A stretch of 64,000 nt of DNA from Gammaproteobacteria bacterium (GCA_018825965.1 JAHKAA010000050.1:186001-250000); one strand, 5' to 3'. Numbered from the stretch's first letter, positions 8,680 through 19,969 are shown. Made by a program: numbers and translations. Notes: generated from the letters alone by a model not told the origin.

Positions 8680-9987
8680 ATGACTTATCAAGCACCTAAA
8701 GATCTGATGGAAGTAATGCAGCACATTCAATATGAAGAGGCATTAACCGCAGATGATCCACGTTATGTGGAAACTCAGGAAGCTCGTGGTAGTCAGCAGA
8801 CTTATCAACGATTAGCCAAAAAGTTTGGTTTTAACCCGGCGTCCGGTGTTTTTATGCCTCCGGCTAATGTGCATTTGTTGCTTTTTGGTCATGTAGGCAG
8901 CGGTAAAACCACCGAATTGCGTCAGTACGCCAGTCAGTTAAATCAGACCAAAAAGTATTATGTAGTTGAAGTTGATGTAATGAGTAAGCTTGACCGCAAT
9001 AACCTGCAATACAGTGAAACTATGCTGGCCATGGCAGAACGCCTGGCTGAACAGCTCACATCGGATGGTTATACTGTAACCGAAGCTGCTCTGCAGCCTG
9101 TGGTTGATTGGTTTAGTCAGGTTGAACATCGCAAGGAAGAATCGAACGAACTCTCAGCCAGTATCAGTGGTGAAGTGTCGTTGCAGGCAGGTTTACCTGG
9201 TTTATTTAAGCTGTTGAGTAAAATTACCAGTACGGCAAAAACCGGCTCAAATCGAAAAACAGCCTGGCGTGAAGAAGTTCGCAACAGATTCAGCCAATTG
9301 GCGGATGCATTTAATCATTTGTTGCGTCAGGCTGAGCTGGCGTTAAAACAGCAAGGCCGTGCTGAGCGGATAGTATTTTTGCTTGATGGCACAGATAAAA
9401 TGCGTAGTGAAGATACAGAGCGGTTTTTTGTGCAGGACGCTGAGCAACTATTGGCTATTGAAACTTTTGTCATTTACACCGCCCCTTTGTACTTAAAATA
9501 TCAGGGCAATTTAGTCGGCAAATTACAGGATATTGTCTTGCCTATGATTAAACTGCGGGAGCGCGACCATAGCGATTGTGCTTTAGGTCTGAGCGTAATG
9601 AGGGAGCTACTGATACGCCGTGTGGACCCTTCCTTATTTACCGACGAAGCTGTGATTACTGAATTAGTGAAAAAAAGCGGCGGCCATCCGCGTGAAATGT
9701 TGCGGCTGTTGCAGCTGTGCTGTGAATTTGCCGATGAACGTATTGGTATGGACGACCTTAAAAAAGCAACTTACCAGTTGGCATCGGATTATCGGCGCTT
9801 TTTAACGGCAGAAGATTATCAACTGCTGGCGCAAATAGATGAAGAAAACAGCCATCAAGGCACCAGTGCTCAAATTCAAAACCTGCTGTATAAACTAGCC
9901 TTGATGGAATACAACGACGGTAGCTGGCGTCGCAGTCATCCAGTAGTGCGTTTACTGGATGGTTATACCGCAGCGTCGGCTGGCTAA
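8680..9987 (+). CDS. P-loop ATPase (STAND/AAA-like), partner of a TPR protein
   Basis: This protein of about 435 residues has a Walker A motif GHVGSGKTTEL (about 70-80), a Walker B-like hydrophobic strand IVFLLDGTDKM (231-241) and a GGHPREMLRLL motif (334-344) resembling the sensor/arginine region that ends many STAND and AAA NTPase modules. A winged-helix-like C-terminus (LLYKLALMEYNDGSWRRSHPVVRLL) follows. No signal peptide or membrane segment is seen, so it should be cytoplasmic. The frame opens at GTG 8632, but ATG 8680 (MTYQAPKDLM) is more natural; neither has a convincing ribosome site. It ends three bases before a STAND-like TPR protein, so the two are surely an operon. Substrate and role are unknown; a switch-type signalling or defence ATPase is inferred. 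Confidence 0.7.
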   Translation: MTYQAPKDLMEVMQHIQYEEALTADDPRYVETQEARGSQQTYQRLAKKFGFNPASGVFMPPANVHLLLFGHVGSGKTTELRQYASQLNQTKKYYVVEVDVMSKLDRNNLQYSETMLAMAERLAEQLTSDGYTVTEAALQPVVDWFSQVEHRKEESNELSASISGEVSLQAGLPGLFKLLSKITSTAKTGSNRKTAWREEVRNRFSQLADAFNHLLRQAELALKQQGRAERIVFLLDGTDKMRSEDTERFFVQDAEQLLAIETFVIYTAPLYLKYQGNLVGKLQDIVLPMIKLRERDHSDCALGLSVMRELLIRRVDPSLFTDEAVITELVKKSGGHPREMLRLLQLCCEFADERIGMDDLKKATYQLASDYRRFLTAEDYQLLAQIDEENSHQGTSAQIQNLLYKLALMEYNDGSWRRSHPVVRLLDGYTAASAG

Positions 9988-9990
9988 ATT

Positions 9991-11412
9991 ATGACTTCGC
10001 AAAAATTTGCAGTAGATCAACTGGTACTTGAAAGTGCCAGCCTGTTAACTCCTACTCATTTTGAAAGCTTCAGTCGTTTATGCAAAAAAACGGTATATGG
10101 TCCTGATTTTCAATTGCTGCTGGTGGATTGCCGAAATCAGTTGTTACAGCAGCAATTGCAAAAGCTTTTAAGTGCAGTCTGTCAAAAGGCTGGTTTTACG
10201 GAAAACCAGTTGTCACTTAGTGCTGAAATCCCCGATGTATTTGAATTACAACAGCGCCTGCAACAGTTAGCTGTGTCACACCAATTAATTCAGCTAACAC
10301 AGGCAGCAGCATGGTTTAACGCTGTTCCAGATGGAAAACGCTGGCAAGACTTTAATTTGCTGCGGGAAAATATCGCTCAGTCAGTAAAGTGCAAATTAGT
10401 GTTATGGCTGGACGAAACGGCAATCAACCAAATGATTAACCAGGCACCTGATTGGTGGGCATGGCGCAGCGGAGTTTATACATTTAGCGCTGAGTATACG
10501 GTTGGGCTAAGCCCACCTTTACCTAACTTTAATCATGTGAGTAGACTGAATTTAAACAAAAATAAAGTTGCTGCACGAATCGCTGAATTGCGGAGTTGGT
10601 TATCTCAGCACGAAAATAGTGAGTCTGAAATAGCCGCATCCTTGGCTCTGGAGTTAGGTGTACTTTACCATCAACTTGGAAAGTTTGAGGATGCTTTCGC
10701 TGTTTACGAATCTTTATGTTTGCCACTGTTTACGAAATTGGGTGACACCAATTCGATTGCTGTTACACATAGCCAGATTGCTGATATTAAAGAAGCTCAG
10801 GGCGAGCTGATGGATGCTTTGGACATAAGGCTTAATTGGGTGTTACCCGCTCAGAAAAAGCTTGGAAACCTGCGAGAAGTTGCTATGGCTCAGCTAAAAA
10901 TTGCAGATACTTATGTTGAACTTGGTAAGCCAGATATGGCTCTGACTATTTTGCTTGATGAGAGCCTCCCGTCCTTTCAACAACTTGGTGATGTGCGAGA
11001 TATTGCAATTGCTTATGGAAGAGTCGCCGATATTTATCATATGCAAGAACGCTATGATGCGGAATTAAAGATTCGCCTTCAAGACGAGCTCCCCGTTTTT
11101 AAAGCTTTGGGCGATGTCAGAGAAGTTGTGATGGTTCATAGTAAGATTGCAGATATCCACGCTGCCCGCGGTGAGTTTAACGAAGCATTGGATATTTACC
11201 TGAATATATGTATTCCTGAATATGAAAAACTTGGTGATGCAATTTCTCGTGCAACAGACAAAGCGAAAATTGCCAGATTATGGGTGATGCGGGGTAAGCC
11301 AGAAGATCGACTTATTGCCAAATCTTATTTGGAGGACGCTTTGAAAGTGACGGTTCAAGCTAATCATTATCAAGCAAAATTTATCCAGCAGTTTTTAGAT
11401 GATCACTTTTAG
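9991..11412 (+). CDS. STAND-related protein with TPR repeats
   Basis: The protein has 473 residues. The N-terminal 190 or so contain the signature LVLWL (136-140) followed by APDWWAWRSGVY (152-163), which recurs in bacterial STAND/NLR-like and TPR sensor proteins; no Walker A is present here, so this part looks like an NTPase-inactive STAND-type module. From about 210 to 455 there are five or six repeats of roughly 40 residues (patterns such as LGDVRDIAIAYGRVADIYH and LGDVREVVMVHSKIADIHA), i.e. TPRs expected to bind partner proteins. It follows the ATPase at 8680 by three bases, suggesting that the ATPase and sensor functions are split between two polypeptides. The 3' half appears more AT-rich and uses rarer codons than the flanking housekeeping genes, judged by eye. 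Function is not established. Confidence 0.65.
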   Translation: MTSQKFAVDQLVLESASLLTPTHFESFSRLCKKTVYGPDFQLLLVDCRNQLLQQQLQKLLSAVCQKAGFTENQLSLSAEIPDVFELQQRLQQLAVSHQLIQLTQAAAWFNAVPDGKRWQDFNLLRENIAQSVKCKLVLWLDETAINQMINQAPDWWAWRSGVYTFSAEYTVGLSPPLPNFNHVSRLNLNKNKVAARIAELRSWLSQHENSESEIAASLALELGVLYHQLGKFEDAFAVYESLCLPLFTKLGDTNSIAVTHSQIADIKEAQGELMDALDIRLNWVLPAQKKLGNLREVAMAQLKIADTYVELGKPDMALTILLDESLPSFQQLGDVRDIAIAYGRVADIYHMQERYDAELKIRLQDELPVFKALGDVREVVMVHSKIADIHAARGEFNEALDIYLNICIPEYEKLGDAISRATDKAKIARLWVMRGKPEDRLIAKSYLEDALKVTVQANHYQAKFIQQFLDDHF

Positions 11413-11530
11413 CGTTATTTGAGTATTCACGTTAGAGTGTCAGAATTCTGGTTTTCCTGCCGTTTTAAGTTCAAATAACAGCTAATAATTATACTTTGCT
11501 GATTTATTATTTTTTTATCCAGCCTTTTGA

Positions 11531-11559
11531 TTGAGCAGTCAGCTGCCCTTTGTTATAAT
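11531..11559 (+). promoter_or_regulatory. Sigma-70 promoter of pyrG
   Basis: TTGAGC (11531-11536) and a perfect TATAAT (11554-11559) are separated by 17 bases. Transcription should begin near 11566, giving a leader of about 50 bases with a C-run (tccccccg). In some bacteria pyrG leaders with an initial C-run are regulated by reiterative transcription; whether that applies here is unknown. Confidence 0.8.
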
Positions 11560-11582
11560 TTCCCCCCGTCCTAAGTTCGTAA

Positions 11583-13253
<1,671 letters not shown>

Positions 13254-13261
13254 CCAGTTGC

Positions 13262-13289
13262 AGCCGGGCTTTTTAGTCCGGCTTTTTTA
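13262..13289 (+). terminator. Terminator/attenuator between pyrG and eno
   Basis: AGCCGG (13262-13267) pairs with CCGGCT (13278-13283), directly followed by a run of Ts (13283-13288). The eno start lies only about 25 bases further, so this probably separates the two transcripts partially. Confidence 0.75.
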
Positions 13290-13313
13290 TGCGACAAATG
13301 AAAGGGGATTTAC

Positions 13314-14609
13314 ATGTCTGAGATCGTCAATATCATCGCCCGTGAAATCATGGATTCACGTGGTAACCCAACAGTAGAAGCCGACGTTTTCCTGGCCAGT
13401 GGTGCTATGGGTCGTGGTTGCGCGCCATCAGGTGCTTCTACCGGTACCCGTGAAGCTTTAGAACTGCGTGATGGTGACAAAAGCCGTTATTTAGGTAAAG
13501 GCGTACGTACTGCTGTTGCCAATATAGATGGCCCAATCAAAGCCGCTTTAGTCGGCAAAAATGCGTATAAACAAGCTGAAATTGACCAGATCATGATTGA
13601 TCTGGACGGCACTGAGTCTAAATCTAAATTAGGCGCTAATGCTATTCTGGCTGTGTCTTTAGCTGTAGCCCGCGCAGCTGCTGCTGACAAAAAAATCCCT
13701 CTGTATCAGCACATTGCCGACTTAAACGGCACACCAGGTGTATATTCCATGCCGGTCCCTATGATGAACATCATCAACGGTGGTGAGCATGCGGATAACA
13801 ACGTCGATATCCAGGAATTTATGGTGCAGCCTGTTGGCGCTAAAACTTTCGCTGAAGCTCTGCGTATGGGCGCCGAAATTTTCCATCAGCTGAAAAAAGA
13901 ACTGCATAGCCAGGGCTTAAACACAGCTGTAGGTGATGAAGGTGGTTTTGCACCGGATCTGAAATCAAACGAAGAAGCCTTAGCTGTTATTTCTAAAGCT
14001 GTGGCTTCAGCAGGTTACGAGCTGAACAAAGACATCACTTTAGCTTTAGACTGCGCTGCATCTGAGTTTTATGTCGATGGTAAATACAAACTGTCTGGCG
14101 AAGGCAAAGAATTCACGTCGTATGAATTCAACGACTTCCTGGCTGGTTTAGCCACTCGTTTCCCTATCATATCCATTGAAGATGGTTTAGACGAGTCGGA
14201 TTGGGATGGCTGGAAAGACATGACCAATAAAATGGGCGATAAAATCCAGCTGGTGGGCGACGATTTATTTGTCACCAACACCAAGATCCTGACCCGTGGT
14301 ATTGAGCAGGGCATTGGTAACTCTATCCTGATCAAATTTAACCAAATCGGTAGCTTAACTGAAACCTTAGCCGCTATTAAAATGGCCAAAGATGCGGGTT
14401 TCACTGCTGTTATTTCTCACCGTTCAGGCGAAACTGAAGACTCCTTTATTGCTGACTTAGCTGTAGGTACAGCTGCTGGTCAAATCAAAACAGGTTCTTT
14501 ATGCCGTTCAGACCGCGTGTCTAAGTACAACCAGTTGCTGCGTATTGAGCAGGAATTAGGTGCTAAGGCTCCATACCGTGGCCGTGTAGAAATTAAAGGC
14601 CAGGCGTAA
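13314..14609 (+). CDS. eno: Enolase
   Basis: This glycolytic enzyme interconverts 2-phosphoglycerate and phosphoenolpyruvate; in many gammaproteobacteria it is also part of the RNA degradosome. At 431 residues it has the expected length, with the N-terminal [13 protein letters not shown] segment, the Mg-binding region ([35 protein letters not shown]) and the signature [14 protein letters not shown], followed by [27 protein letters not shown] precedes the ATG. Confidence 0.97.
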   Translation: MSEIVNIIAREIMDSRGNPTVEADVFLASGAMGRGCAPSGASTGTREALELRDGDKSRYLGKGVRTAVANIDGPIKAALVGKNAYKQAEIDQIMIDLDGTESKSKLGANAILAVSLAVARAAAADKKIPLYQHIADLNGTPGVYSMPVPMMNIINGGEHADNNVDIQEFMVQPVGAKTFAEALRMGAEIFHQLKKELHSQGLNTAVGDEGGFAPDLKSNEEALAVISKAVASAGYELNKDITLALDCAASEFYVDGKYKLSGEGKEFTSYEFNDFLAGLATRFPIISIEDGLDESDWDGWKDMTNKMGDKIQLVGDDLFVTNTKILTRGIEQGIGNSILIKFNQIGSLTETLAAIKMAKDAGFTAVISHRSGETEDSFIADLAVGTAAGQIKTGSLCRSDRVSKYNQLLRIEQELGAKAPYRGRVEIKGQA

Positions 14610-14629
14610 GTCAGGCCAGATAAACTGAA

Positions 14630-14651
14630 CAAGGGGTCAGTTGACCCCTTG
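14630..14651 (+). terminator. Hairpin after eno
   Basis: CAAGGGGTCA (14630-14639) pairs perfectly with TGACCCCTTG (14642-14651). The downstream tract is only weakly T-rich (attggtttt), so termination is plausible but not assured. A related GGTCA-type palindrome occurs at 40721. Confidence 0.6.
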
Positions 14652-14683
14652 ATTGGTTTTGCTCCCTTGATTACCATCAACGG

Positions 14684-15328
14684 ATGAAAAAACATTCAGC
14701 CGATCAACATCAGCTGTGGCAAGGCCCGGCGCAGGACCTGACTTATACTGAGCTTTGTAATGCTTTGTATGAACGGGAGTTGATGCGTTATGCCAAAATG
14801 CCGCCCGAATTTTTAGCCAGTCTGCAAAAACGTTTAGCCAGCTTACCTTTTTATATCCGCCGCGCTGCCAGCAGTATTTTGTCGCATAAATCCCCGCTTG
14901 AAATTGATAGCCAGAATGCCAGCTGGACTGGACGTCAGGGCCCAAGGTGTCCGGCTAAAGAGCAGGGCATAGAACAGATTGAACAGTTTTATCTAAAACA
15001 CAACAAACTGGCCTTGATAGTGCCTGTGTATCAGAATCAGCAGTCTCTGGAGACTATCTTTCTGGATTCAGTGGATGAAATTGATCTGGTTGGGCTACGA
15101 CTACATTGCAACGAACATGGCTGGTTTAGTTTTAATGGCACACCTATTACCGACGAAAACAGCGACAAATTCCTGCTTAAGCCAACTAAAAGCTTAATGA
15201 CTGCTGCTTGTTGTGGTCATCAGTGGCTCAACAGTGAACGCAAAAGCCCACGGGTACTGAGTTTAAGAGAGTTATTACTGGCCAGCCGGCTGAATTGGCA
15301 GAACTTTGCTAAGCCTTTTCAACCTTAA
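14684..15328 (+). CDS. Uncharacterised protein between eno and ftsB
   Basis: This 214-residue soluble protein was not recognised. It is rich in Leu, Lys and Gln, has no signal peptide or membrane helix, and contains a Cys/His cluster around CNEHGWFSFNG and AACCGHQW that might bind metal. It sits in the otherwise conserved eno-ftsB interval, after a hairpin and before a weak candidate ftsB promoter, so it may be its own unit. Codon usage looks like its neighbours, which argues for a real gene. No function is proposed. Confidence 0.6.
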   Translation: MKKHSADQHQLWQGPAQDLTYTELCNALYERELMRYAKMPPEFLASLQKRLASLPFYIRRAASSILSHKSPLEIDSQNASWTGRQGPRCPAKEQGIEQIEQFYLKHNKLALIVPVYQNQQSLETIFLDSVDEIDLVGLRLHCNEHGWFSFNGTPITDENSDKFLLKPTKSLMTAACCGHQWLNSERKSPRVLSLRELLLASRLNWQNFAKPFQP

Positions 15329-15374
15329 GCCGCATTTTTCCACGGCAAGCCTTTGCTTTCGGCTTTATTAGGGC

Positions 15375-15403
15375 TTTCCAGTCTGGCCGATAAGCTTCAT
15401 AAT
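15375..15403 (+). promoter_or_regulatory. Candidate promoter upstream of ftsB
   Basis: TTTCCA (15375-15380) and CATAAT (15398-15403) are 17 bases apart, each a partial match to the sigma-70 consensus. The position, 30 bases before ftsB, is sensible. This is a weak prediction. Confidence 0.35.
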
Positions 15404-15432
15404 ACCTTCATCTCTTTATTTTTTGGTTCGTT

Positions 15433-15717
15433 ATGCGCCTGTTAGTTTTATTGCTACTCATGCTGCTTGCAGCACTTCAATACCGCTTGTGGCTTGGCCA
15501 ACATAGCGTGATGGAGTATTGGGCGCATAAAACTGAATTGGCCAAAATGGAACAACAAAATGAAGTTTTGGCGAAGCGGAATAAATTACTGAAAGCGGAC
15601 GTCACCGACCTGCAAATAGGTTTGGATGCTATTGAAGAACGTGCCCGTAACGAACTGGGTTTGATTAGGCACGACGAAGTATTTTTCCGGATCATTAGCC
15701 CGCTGGACAAAAAATGA
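15433..15717 (+). CDS. ftsB: Cell division protein FtsB
   Basis: This bitopic inner-membrane protein forms a complex with FtsL and FtsQ that activates septal peptidoglycan synthesis. The 94 residues have a single N-terminal membrane segment (about 2-20) with a very short cytoplasmic end, a coiled coil with heptad Leu (about 30-62, KMEQQNEVLAKRNKLL) and the conserved GLDAIEERARNELGLI motif. It overlaps ispD by four bases (ATGA) as the first gene of the ftsB-ispD-ispF-truD-surE-pcm chain. Confidence 0.93.
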   Translation: MRLLVLLLLMLLAALQYRLWLGQHSVMEYWAHKTELAKMEQQNEVLAKRNKLLKADVTDLQIGLDAIEERARNELGLIRHDEVFFRIISPLDKK

Positions 15718-16415
15718 CTGCTATTCCTGCTATTGCGACTGTGATCCCGGCCGCTGGTGTTGGCAAACGAATGAAGGCGGATAAGCCCAAACAGTACCTG
15801 CCACTTTGTGGCACTACTGTACTGGAGCAAACTCTGCGTCGGCTGAAACAAGTCCCTGTGTTACAGCAGTTTTATCTGGCGTTAAGCCCGGACGATCCCT
15901 ATTTTCCCGAATTACCTTTATCTGTTGATCCGCAAATCCAGCGACTGGATGGTGGTGCGGAGCGCGCCAATTCAGTGCTGAATGCTTTAGTTCAAATTGA
16001 TGCCAAAGTGTATCCCTGGGTGCTGGTACATGACGCCGCCCGTCCTGTAGTCAGGGTCCGCGATATCGAACTGTTAATTCATAGTTGTGTCGAAGCGGGT
16101 CAGGGTGGCATTTTAGCCACGCCAGTGCGCGATACTATGAAACGTGGTTCTGACACAGTCGCGCAAACTGTGGATCACACTGTAGATCGAACCGGTTTAT
16201 GGCATGCTTATACACCTCAATTATTTCCGACCGCTTTACTCCGGGATGCACTGCAGCAGGCTTTAGCTCAAGGCGTGGCTATCACTGACGAAGCCAGCGC
16301 TATGGAATGGGCTGGACTGCCCGTGCTTCTAGTGCAGGGGCATGCCGACAATATCAAAATTACTCAGGCTGAAGATTTAGCTTTGGCCGCTTTTTATCTG
16401 GAGCATTCTGTATGA
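15714..16415 (+). CDS. ispD: 2-C-methyl-D-erythritol 4-phosphate cytidylyltransferase
   Basis: This enzyme of the non-mevalonate (MEP) isoprenoid pathway joins CTP to methylerythritol phosphate. The 233 residues start with the nucleotide-binding [17 protein letters not shown] loop and contain [21 protein letters not shown], a TPVRDTMK segment and the C-terminal [13 protein letters not shown] motif. It overlaps both neighbours by four bases, so translation of ftsB, ispD and ispF is probably coupled. Confidence 0.96.
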   Translation: MTAIPAIATVIPAAGVGKRMKADKPKQYLPLCGTTVLEQTLRRLKQVPVLQQFYLALSPDDPYFPELPLSVDPQIQRLDGGAERANSVLNALVQIDAKVYPWVLVHDAARPVVRVRDIELLIHSCVEAGQGGILATPVRDTMKRGSDTVAQTVDHTVDRTGLWHAYTPQLFPTALLRDALQQALAQGVAITDEASAMEWAGLPVLLVQGHADNIKITQAEDLALAAFYLEHSV

Positions 16416-16894
16416 TGCCGTTTCGTATTGGCCATGGTTTTGACGTGCACGCTTTTGGTGGCGAAGGCCCCATTACTTTAGGTGGCGTTAAAATTCCTTA
16501 TCAGCAAGGTTTGCTGGCGCATTCAGATGGTGATGTGGTGTTGCATGCTGTATCCGACGCTTTGTTAGGCGCCATGGCATTAGGTGATATAGGCCATCAT
16601 TTTCCGGACACTGACGCAGCGTTTAAAGGCATAGACAGTCGTATCTTATTGCGTAAGGTCTTTGCTGATGTCAAAGCTTTGGGTTATGAAGTCGGTAATC
16701 TGGATGTGACTATTATGGCGCAGGCGCCAAAAATGGCTCCTCATGTTGATGCGATGCGTGCTTGTATTGCCGAAGATTTGGTTTGTGGTTTGTCCCAGGT
16801 CAATGTCAAAGCCACGACCACTGAAAAATTGGGTTTTGTTGGTCGTAAAGAAGGCATAGCCGTAGAAGCTGTAGTGCTGTTGGTGAAATCCTGA
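16412..16894 (+). CDS. ispF: 2-C-methyl-D-erythritol 2,4-cyclodiphosphate synthase
   Basis: This trimeric zinc enzyme is two steps after IspD in the MEP pathway. The 160 residues contain the Zn-ligand motif GHGFDVHAF, then [30 protein letters not shown] and the C-terminal [22 protein letters not shown]. Two ATG codons are in tandem at 16412 and 16415; the first overlaps the ispD stop as ATGA. It shares one base with truD. Confidence 0.96.
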   Translation: MMPFRIGHGFDVHAFGGEGPITLGGVKIPYQQGLLAHSDGDVVLHAVSDALLGAMALGDIGHHFPDTDAAFKGIDSRILLRKVFADVKALGYEVGNLDVTIMAQAPKMAPHVDAMRACIAEDLVCGLSQVNVKATTTEKLGFVGRKEGIAVEAVVLLVKS

Positions 16895-17946
16895 TGCAAA
16901 AAAAAGTGGAGCTGCCAAAACTAAGTTATTTATACGGCCAGCCTGAAACTACAGCTTTATTGCGTGTACAACCTGATGATTTTATTGTGGTTGAGGAGCT
17001 CAGCTTTACACCCACTGGCGCAGGCGAACATATGCTGTTGCTGGTCGAAAAAATTGGCCAGAATACCCAGTATGTTGCCAAATTGCTGGCAGAATTGGTC
17101 GGCTGTAAAGCCCGTCAGGTCAGTTATGCAGGTTTAAAAGACCGCCATGCCGTAACCCGTCAGTGGTTTTGTGTACCAGTGCCTATCAAACAACAGCTGA
17201 ACTGGCAGGAATGGACCATCGAAGGTGTACAAATCCTCGATACTATCCGTCATCAACGCCGGTTAAAGTTAGGTTCTATTAAATACAACGAATTTAGTCT
17301 GACTTTGCGGGATGTCAGTGATATTCCAGCGCTGTTGGAACGCTTAGAGTTAGTGAAAAAAGGCGTGCCTAATTATTACGGCGAACAACGTTTTGGTATT
17401 CAGGGTGGTAATTTAGCTTTAGCAGAACAGCTGTTTTCTGGTGGTGGCATTGAAGATCGGAAAATACGGGGCTTAGCGCTGTCGGCCAGCCGTTCTTTTT
17501 TGTTTAATCTGCAGGTTGATGCTCGGGTGAAAGCTGGTACCTTTAACCAGTTGCTGACTGGCGAAGTAGTGCAACTGGATGGTTCAGGTTCCATTTTTAA
17601 AGTACCGGAAGTGGATGAGACTCTGCGCCAACGCTTGCTGGAGGCTGATATTCACCCTACGGCTGGTTTACCAGGTTTAGGCGAACCACTCACTACAGCG
17701 GATGCACTGGCTTTTGAGCAACAAAGCCTGCAGGGCTGGCAGCATTGGGTCGACAAACTGGCAGAGTTAAACGTAAGGGCTGAACGCCGTTCTATTCGGG
17801 TTTTACCGGCAGAATTAAAAGCCGAAGTACAAAATCAGAATGTAAAAATTAGCTTTAAACTTTATTCCGGTTGTTTTGCCACTTCCGTATTGCGGGAGCT
17901 GGTGAATTACCAGGACGTACAACGTAATTACGCCACTTTGGATTAA
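16894..17946 (+). CDS. truD: tRNA pseudouridine(13) synthase TruD
   Basis: This enzyme converts uridine 13 of certain tRNAs to pseudouridine. The 350 residues show the catalytic Asp motif YAGLKDRHAVTRQWF (near residues 75-90), the NYYGEQRFGIQGGNLA motif and a C-terminal KLYSGCFATSVLRELV segment typical of TruD. Its ATG overlaps the ispF stop by one base (TGATG). Confidence 0.95.
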   Translation: MQKKVELPKLSYLYGQPETTALLRVQPDDFIVVEELSFTPTGAGEHMLLLVEKIGQNTQYVAKLLAELVGCKARQVSYAGLKDRHAVTRQWFCVPVPIKQQLNWQEWTIEGVQILDTIRHQRRLKLGSIKYNEFSLTLRDVSDIPALLERLELVKKGVPNYYGEQRFGIQGGNLALAEQLFSGGGIEDRKIRGLALSASRSFLFNLQVDARVKAGTFNQLLTGEVVQLDGSGSIFKVPEVDETLRQRLLEADIHPTAGLPGLGEPLTTADALAFEQQSLQGWQHWVDKLAELNVRAERRSIRVLPAELKAEVQNQNVKISFKLYSGCFATSVLRELVNYQDVQRNYATLD

Positions 17947-17974
17947 GTGATTTTCAGGCAAGGGCGGATGATCA

Positions 17975-18727
17975 ATGCGGATTTTATTAAGTAATGATGA
18001 TGGTGTTTACGCCAAAGGCATACAGGTTTTACAAAAAGCTTTGGCTGAAATAGCAGAAGTAACCACTGTAGGGCCGGATCGGAATTGCAGCGGAGCCAGT
18101 AATTCTCTGACTTTACTAAATCCTTTGCGTACCCAGCAACTAGACAACGGTTTTATTGCAGTCAATGGCACACCCACAGATTGTGTGCATTTGGCCATCA
18201 GTCAGTTATTGACTGATGCTCCTGATCTGGTGGTGGCTGGTATCAACCACGGCGCTAATTTGGGCGACGATGTGTTGTATTCAGGTACTGTGGCTGCTGC
18301 TACCGAAGGCCGTCACTTAGGTTTGCCTGCCATTGCTGTGTCTTTAGCCGGGCGTGATGAACAGCATTTTGCGACTGCAGCTTATGTTACAGTGCAGGTG
18401 ATTAAAAAATTAAAATCTCATCCGCTGCCTGCGGACCAGATTTTAAATATTAATGTGCCGGCAGTACCCTTAGATCAACTTCGAGGTATTCAGGTCACTC
18501 GTTTAGGGCGGCGACATAAAGCTGAAACTATGCAAAGTTCAAATGATCCATGGGGCAGACCTATTTATTGGTATGGCTCTTTAGGGCCAGAGCTTGATGC
18601 AGGTCCAGGCACAGACTTTTACGCCATAGCTCAGGGTTATGCTTCTATCACACCTTTGCATGTGGATATGACAGCGTACCGCAGCATGGAATTATTAACG
18701 GACTGGTTAGATGGAATTGAGTGTTAA
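17975..18727 (+). CDS. surE: 5'/3'-nucleotidase SurE
   Basis: This metal-dependent phosphatase removes phosphate from nucleoside 5'- and 3'-monophosphates and is associated with stationary-phase survival. The 250 residues contain metal ligands Asp8-Asp9 ([12 protein letters not shown]), Ser in [10 protein letters not shown] and Asn in [22 protein letters not shown]. It lies 28 bases after truD and three bases before pcm. Confidence 0.95.
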   Translation: MRILLSNDDGVYAKGIQVLQKALAEIAEVTTVGPDRNCSGASNSLTLLNPLRTQQLDNGFIAVNGTPTDCVHLAISQLLTDAPDLVVAGINHGANLGDDVLYSGTVAAATEGRHLGLPAIAVSLAGRDEQHFATAAYVTVQVIKKLKSHPLPADQILNINVPAVPLDQLRGIQVTRLGRRHKAETMQSSNDPWGRPIYWYGSLGPELDAGPGTDFYAIAQGYASITPLHVDMTAYRSMELLTDWLDGIEC

Positions 18728-18730
18728 GTT

Positions 18731-19369
18731 ATGGCAGTAGTCACTCATCGTAGTGCCGCAGTTTTGGCACAAAAACTTCAGCAGGATGGTATTCAGGACA
18801 GTCGTGTTTTGTCTGCTATTGCACAAACTCCACGGCATTTATTTGTCGAAGCTGTATTGGCTCATAAAGCCTATGAAAATACGGCTTTGCCTATAGGCCA
18901 GGGCCAGACGATATCCCAGCCTTATATAGTGGCCAAGATGACAGAGTTGTTACTGCAATCCCGGCAGTGTCAGAAGGTGCTTGAAATTGGCACCGGCTCT
19001 GGTTATCAAACCGCTGTGCTGGCCCGTTTGTTTTCACAGGTTTGTAGTGTTGAGCGGATAAAGTCATTGCAGTTTCAGGCCAAACGCCGCCTGCAACTGC
19101 TGGATTTACACAATGTGTCAATGAAACATGGCGATGGCTGGCTGGGTTGGGCCACCAAAGCTCCTTTTGACTGCATCATAGTGACAGCTGCGCCTCATGA
19201 GGTGCCACAAGCTTTATTGCAGCAATTGTCTGAAGGTGGTCGCCTGGTGATCCCGGTGGGCGCTCAGGAACAGGTTTTAAGAGTCTTTACCCGTATGGGG
19301 GATGAGTTTGAACAAAAAGATGTCGAGGCGGTACGTTTTGTGCCATTAGTGCCGGGCGAACTGGCTTGA
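18731..19369 (+). CDS. pcm: Protein-L-isoaspartate O-methyltransferase
   Basis: This SAM-dependent enzyme starts repair of isoaspartyl damage in aged proteins. The 212 residues include the pre-core [21 protein letters not shown] motif, the SAM loop [18 protein letters not shown] and the post motif [21 protein letters not shown]. It overlaps nothing but follows surE by three bases, the standard surE-pcm stationary-phase pair. Confidence 0.95.
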   Translation: MAVVTHRSAAVLAQKLQQDGIQDSRVLSAIAQTPRHLFVEAVLAHKAYENTALPIGQGQTISQPYIVAKMTELLLQSRQCQKVLEIGTGSGYQTAVLARLFSQVCSVERIKSLQFQAKRRLQLLDLHNVSMKHGDGWLGWATKAPFDCIIVTAAPHEVPQALLQQLSEGGRLVIPVGAQEQVLRVFTRMGDEFEQKDVEAVRFVPLVPGELA

Positions 19370-19387
19370 ATAAAAAGGACAATGTAG

Positions 19388-19966
19388 TTGAAAATTTTTC
19401 AGTGGATGTACGACAAAGCTTTAGTCTGGGCCAGACATAGACACGCCGAACGTTACTTAGCAGGGTTGAGTTTTACTGAATCTGTCATTTTTCCTATCCC
19501 GCCTGATGTAATGCTGGCACCTATGGCATTGGCCCAACCTGAGAAAGCCTGGCGTTTTGCCTGGGTGACTACCTTGTTTTCGGTATTAGGTGGCATTTGT
19601 GGTTACTTCCTTGGGTTATGGTTATATGAACCCGTTGTATTGCCTGTTGTCGAGTATCTGGGTTACCAGGAGACCTTTGCTAAAGTAGAACAGTGGTTTA
19701 TGACTTATGGCGTGTGGGTGGTGTTTATCGCTGGTTTTTCGCCTATCCCCTATAAGTTATTTACTGTAGGTGCTGGCCTGATGAGCATGGCATTTTTTCC
19801 TTTTGTGATCGCTTCTTTTGTGGGTCGTGCCAGCCGGTTTTTTCTGGTGGCAGGATTAATGTATTGGGGTGGTGAAAAAATGCAGCAAAAGTTGCGCGAT
19901 ATAGTGGACTGGCTGGGCTGGGGAACCGTAGCTTTGGCTGGTGTTTTATATCTGGTGTATCGCTAA
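19388..19966 (+). CDS. YqaA/DedA-like membrane protein
   Basis: This 192-residue inner-membrane protein of the SNARE-associated/DedA (VTT) superfamily resembles E. coli YqaA. Four hydrophobic segments are visible, including LSFTESVIFPIPPDVMLAPMA near residues 27-47 with the characteristic E..FPIPPD, and GFSPIPYKLFTVGAGLM near 118-134. Members of this superfamily are implicated in phospholipid flipping; the YqaA branch itself is poorly understood. The start is TTG at 19388 with AAGGAC upstream; the only nearby ATG (19382) is followed at once by a stop. It sits between pcm and nlpD. Confidence 0.85.
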   Translation: MKIFQWMYDKALVWARHRHAERYLAGLSFTESVIFPIPPDVMLAPMALAQPEKAWRFAWVTTLFSVLGGICGYFLGLWLYEPVVLPVVEYLGYQETFAKVEQWFMTYGVWVVFIAGFSPIPYKLFTVGAGLMSMAFFPFVIASFVGRASRFFLVAGLMYWGGEKMQQKLRDIVDWLGWGTVALAGVLYLVYR

Positions 19967-19969
19967 CTG

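Noticed and set aside
14637-14945. Minus-strand open frame of about 100 codons opposite the unknown gene at 14684
   Set aside because: It has no ribosome site and an unusual composition, and the plus-strand frame is longer with a codon pattern like its neighbours.
15477-15851. Minus-strand open frame of about 124 codons across the ftsB-ispD junction
   Set aside because: Both plus-strand genes are firmly identified; this frame is Ser-rich antisense shadow.
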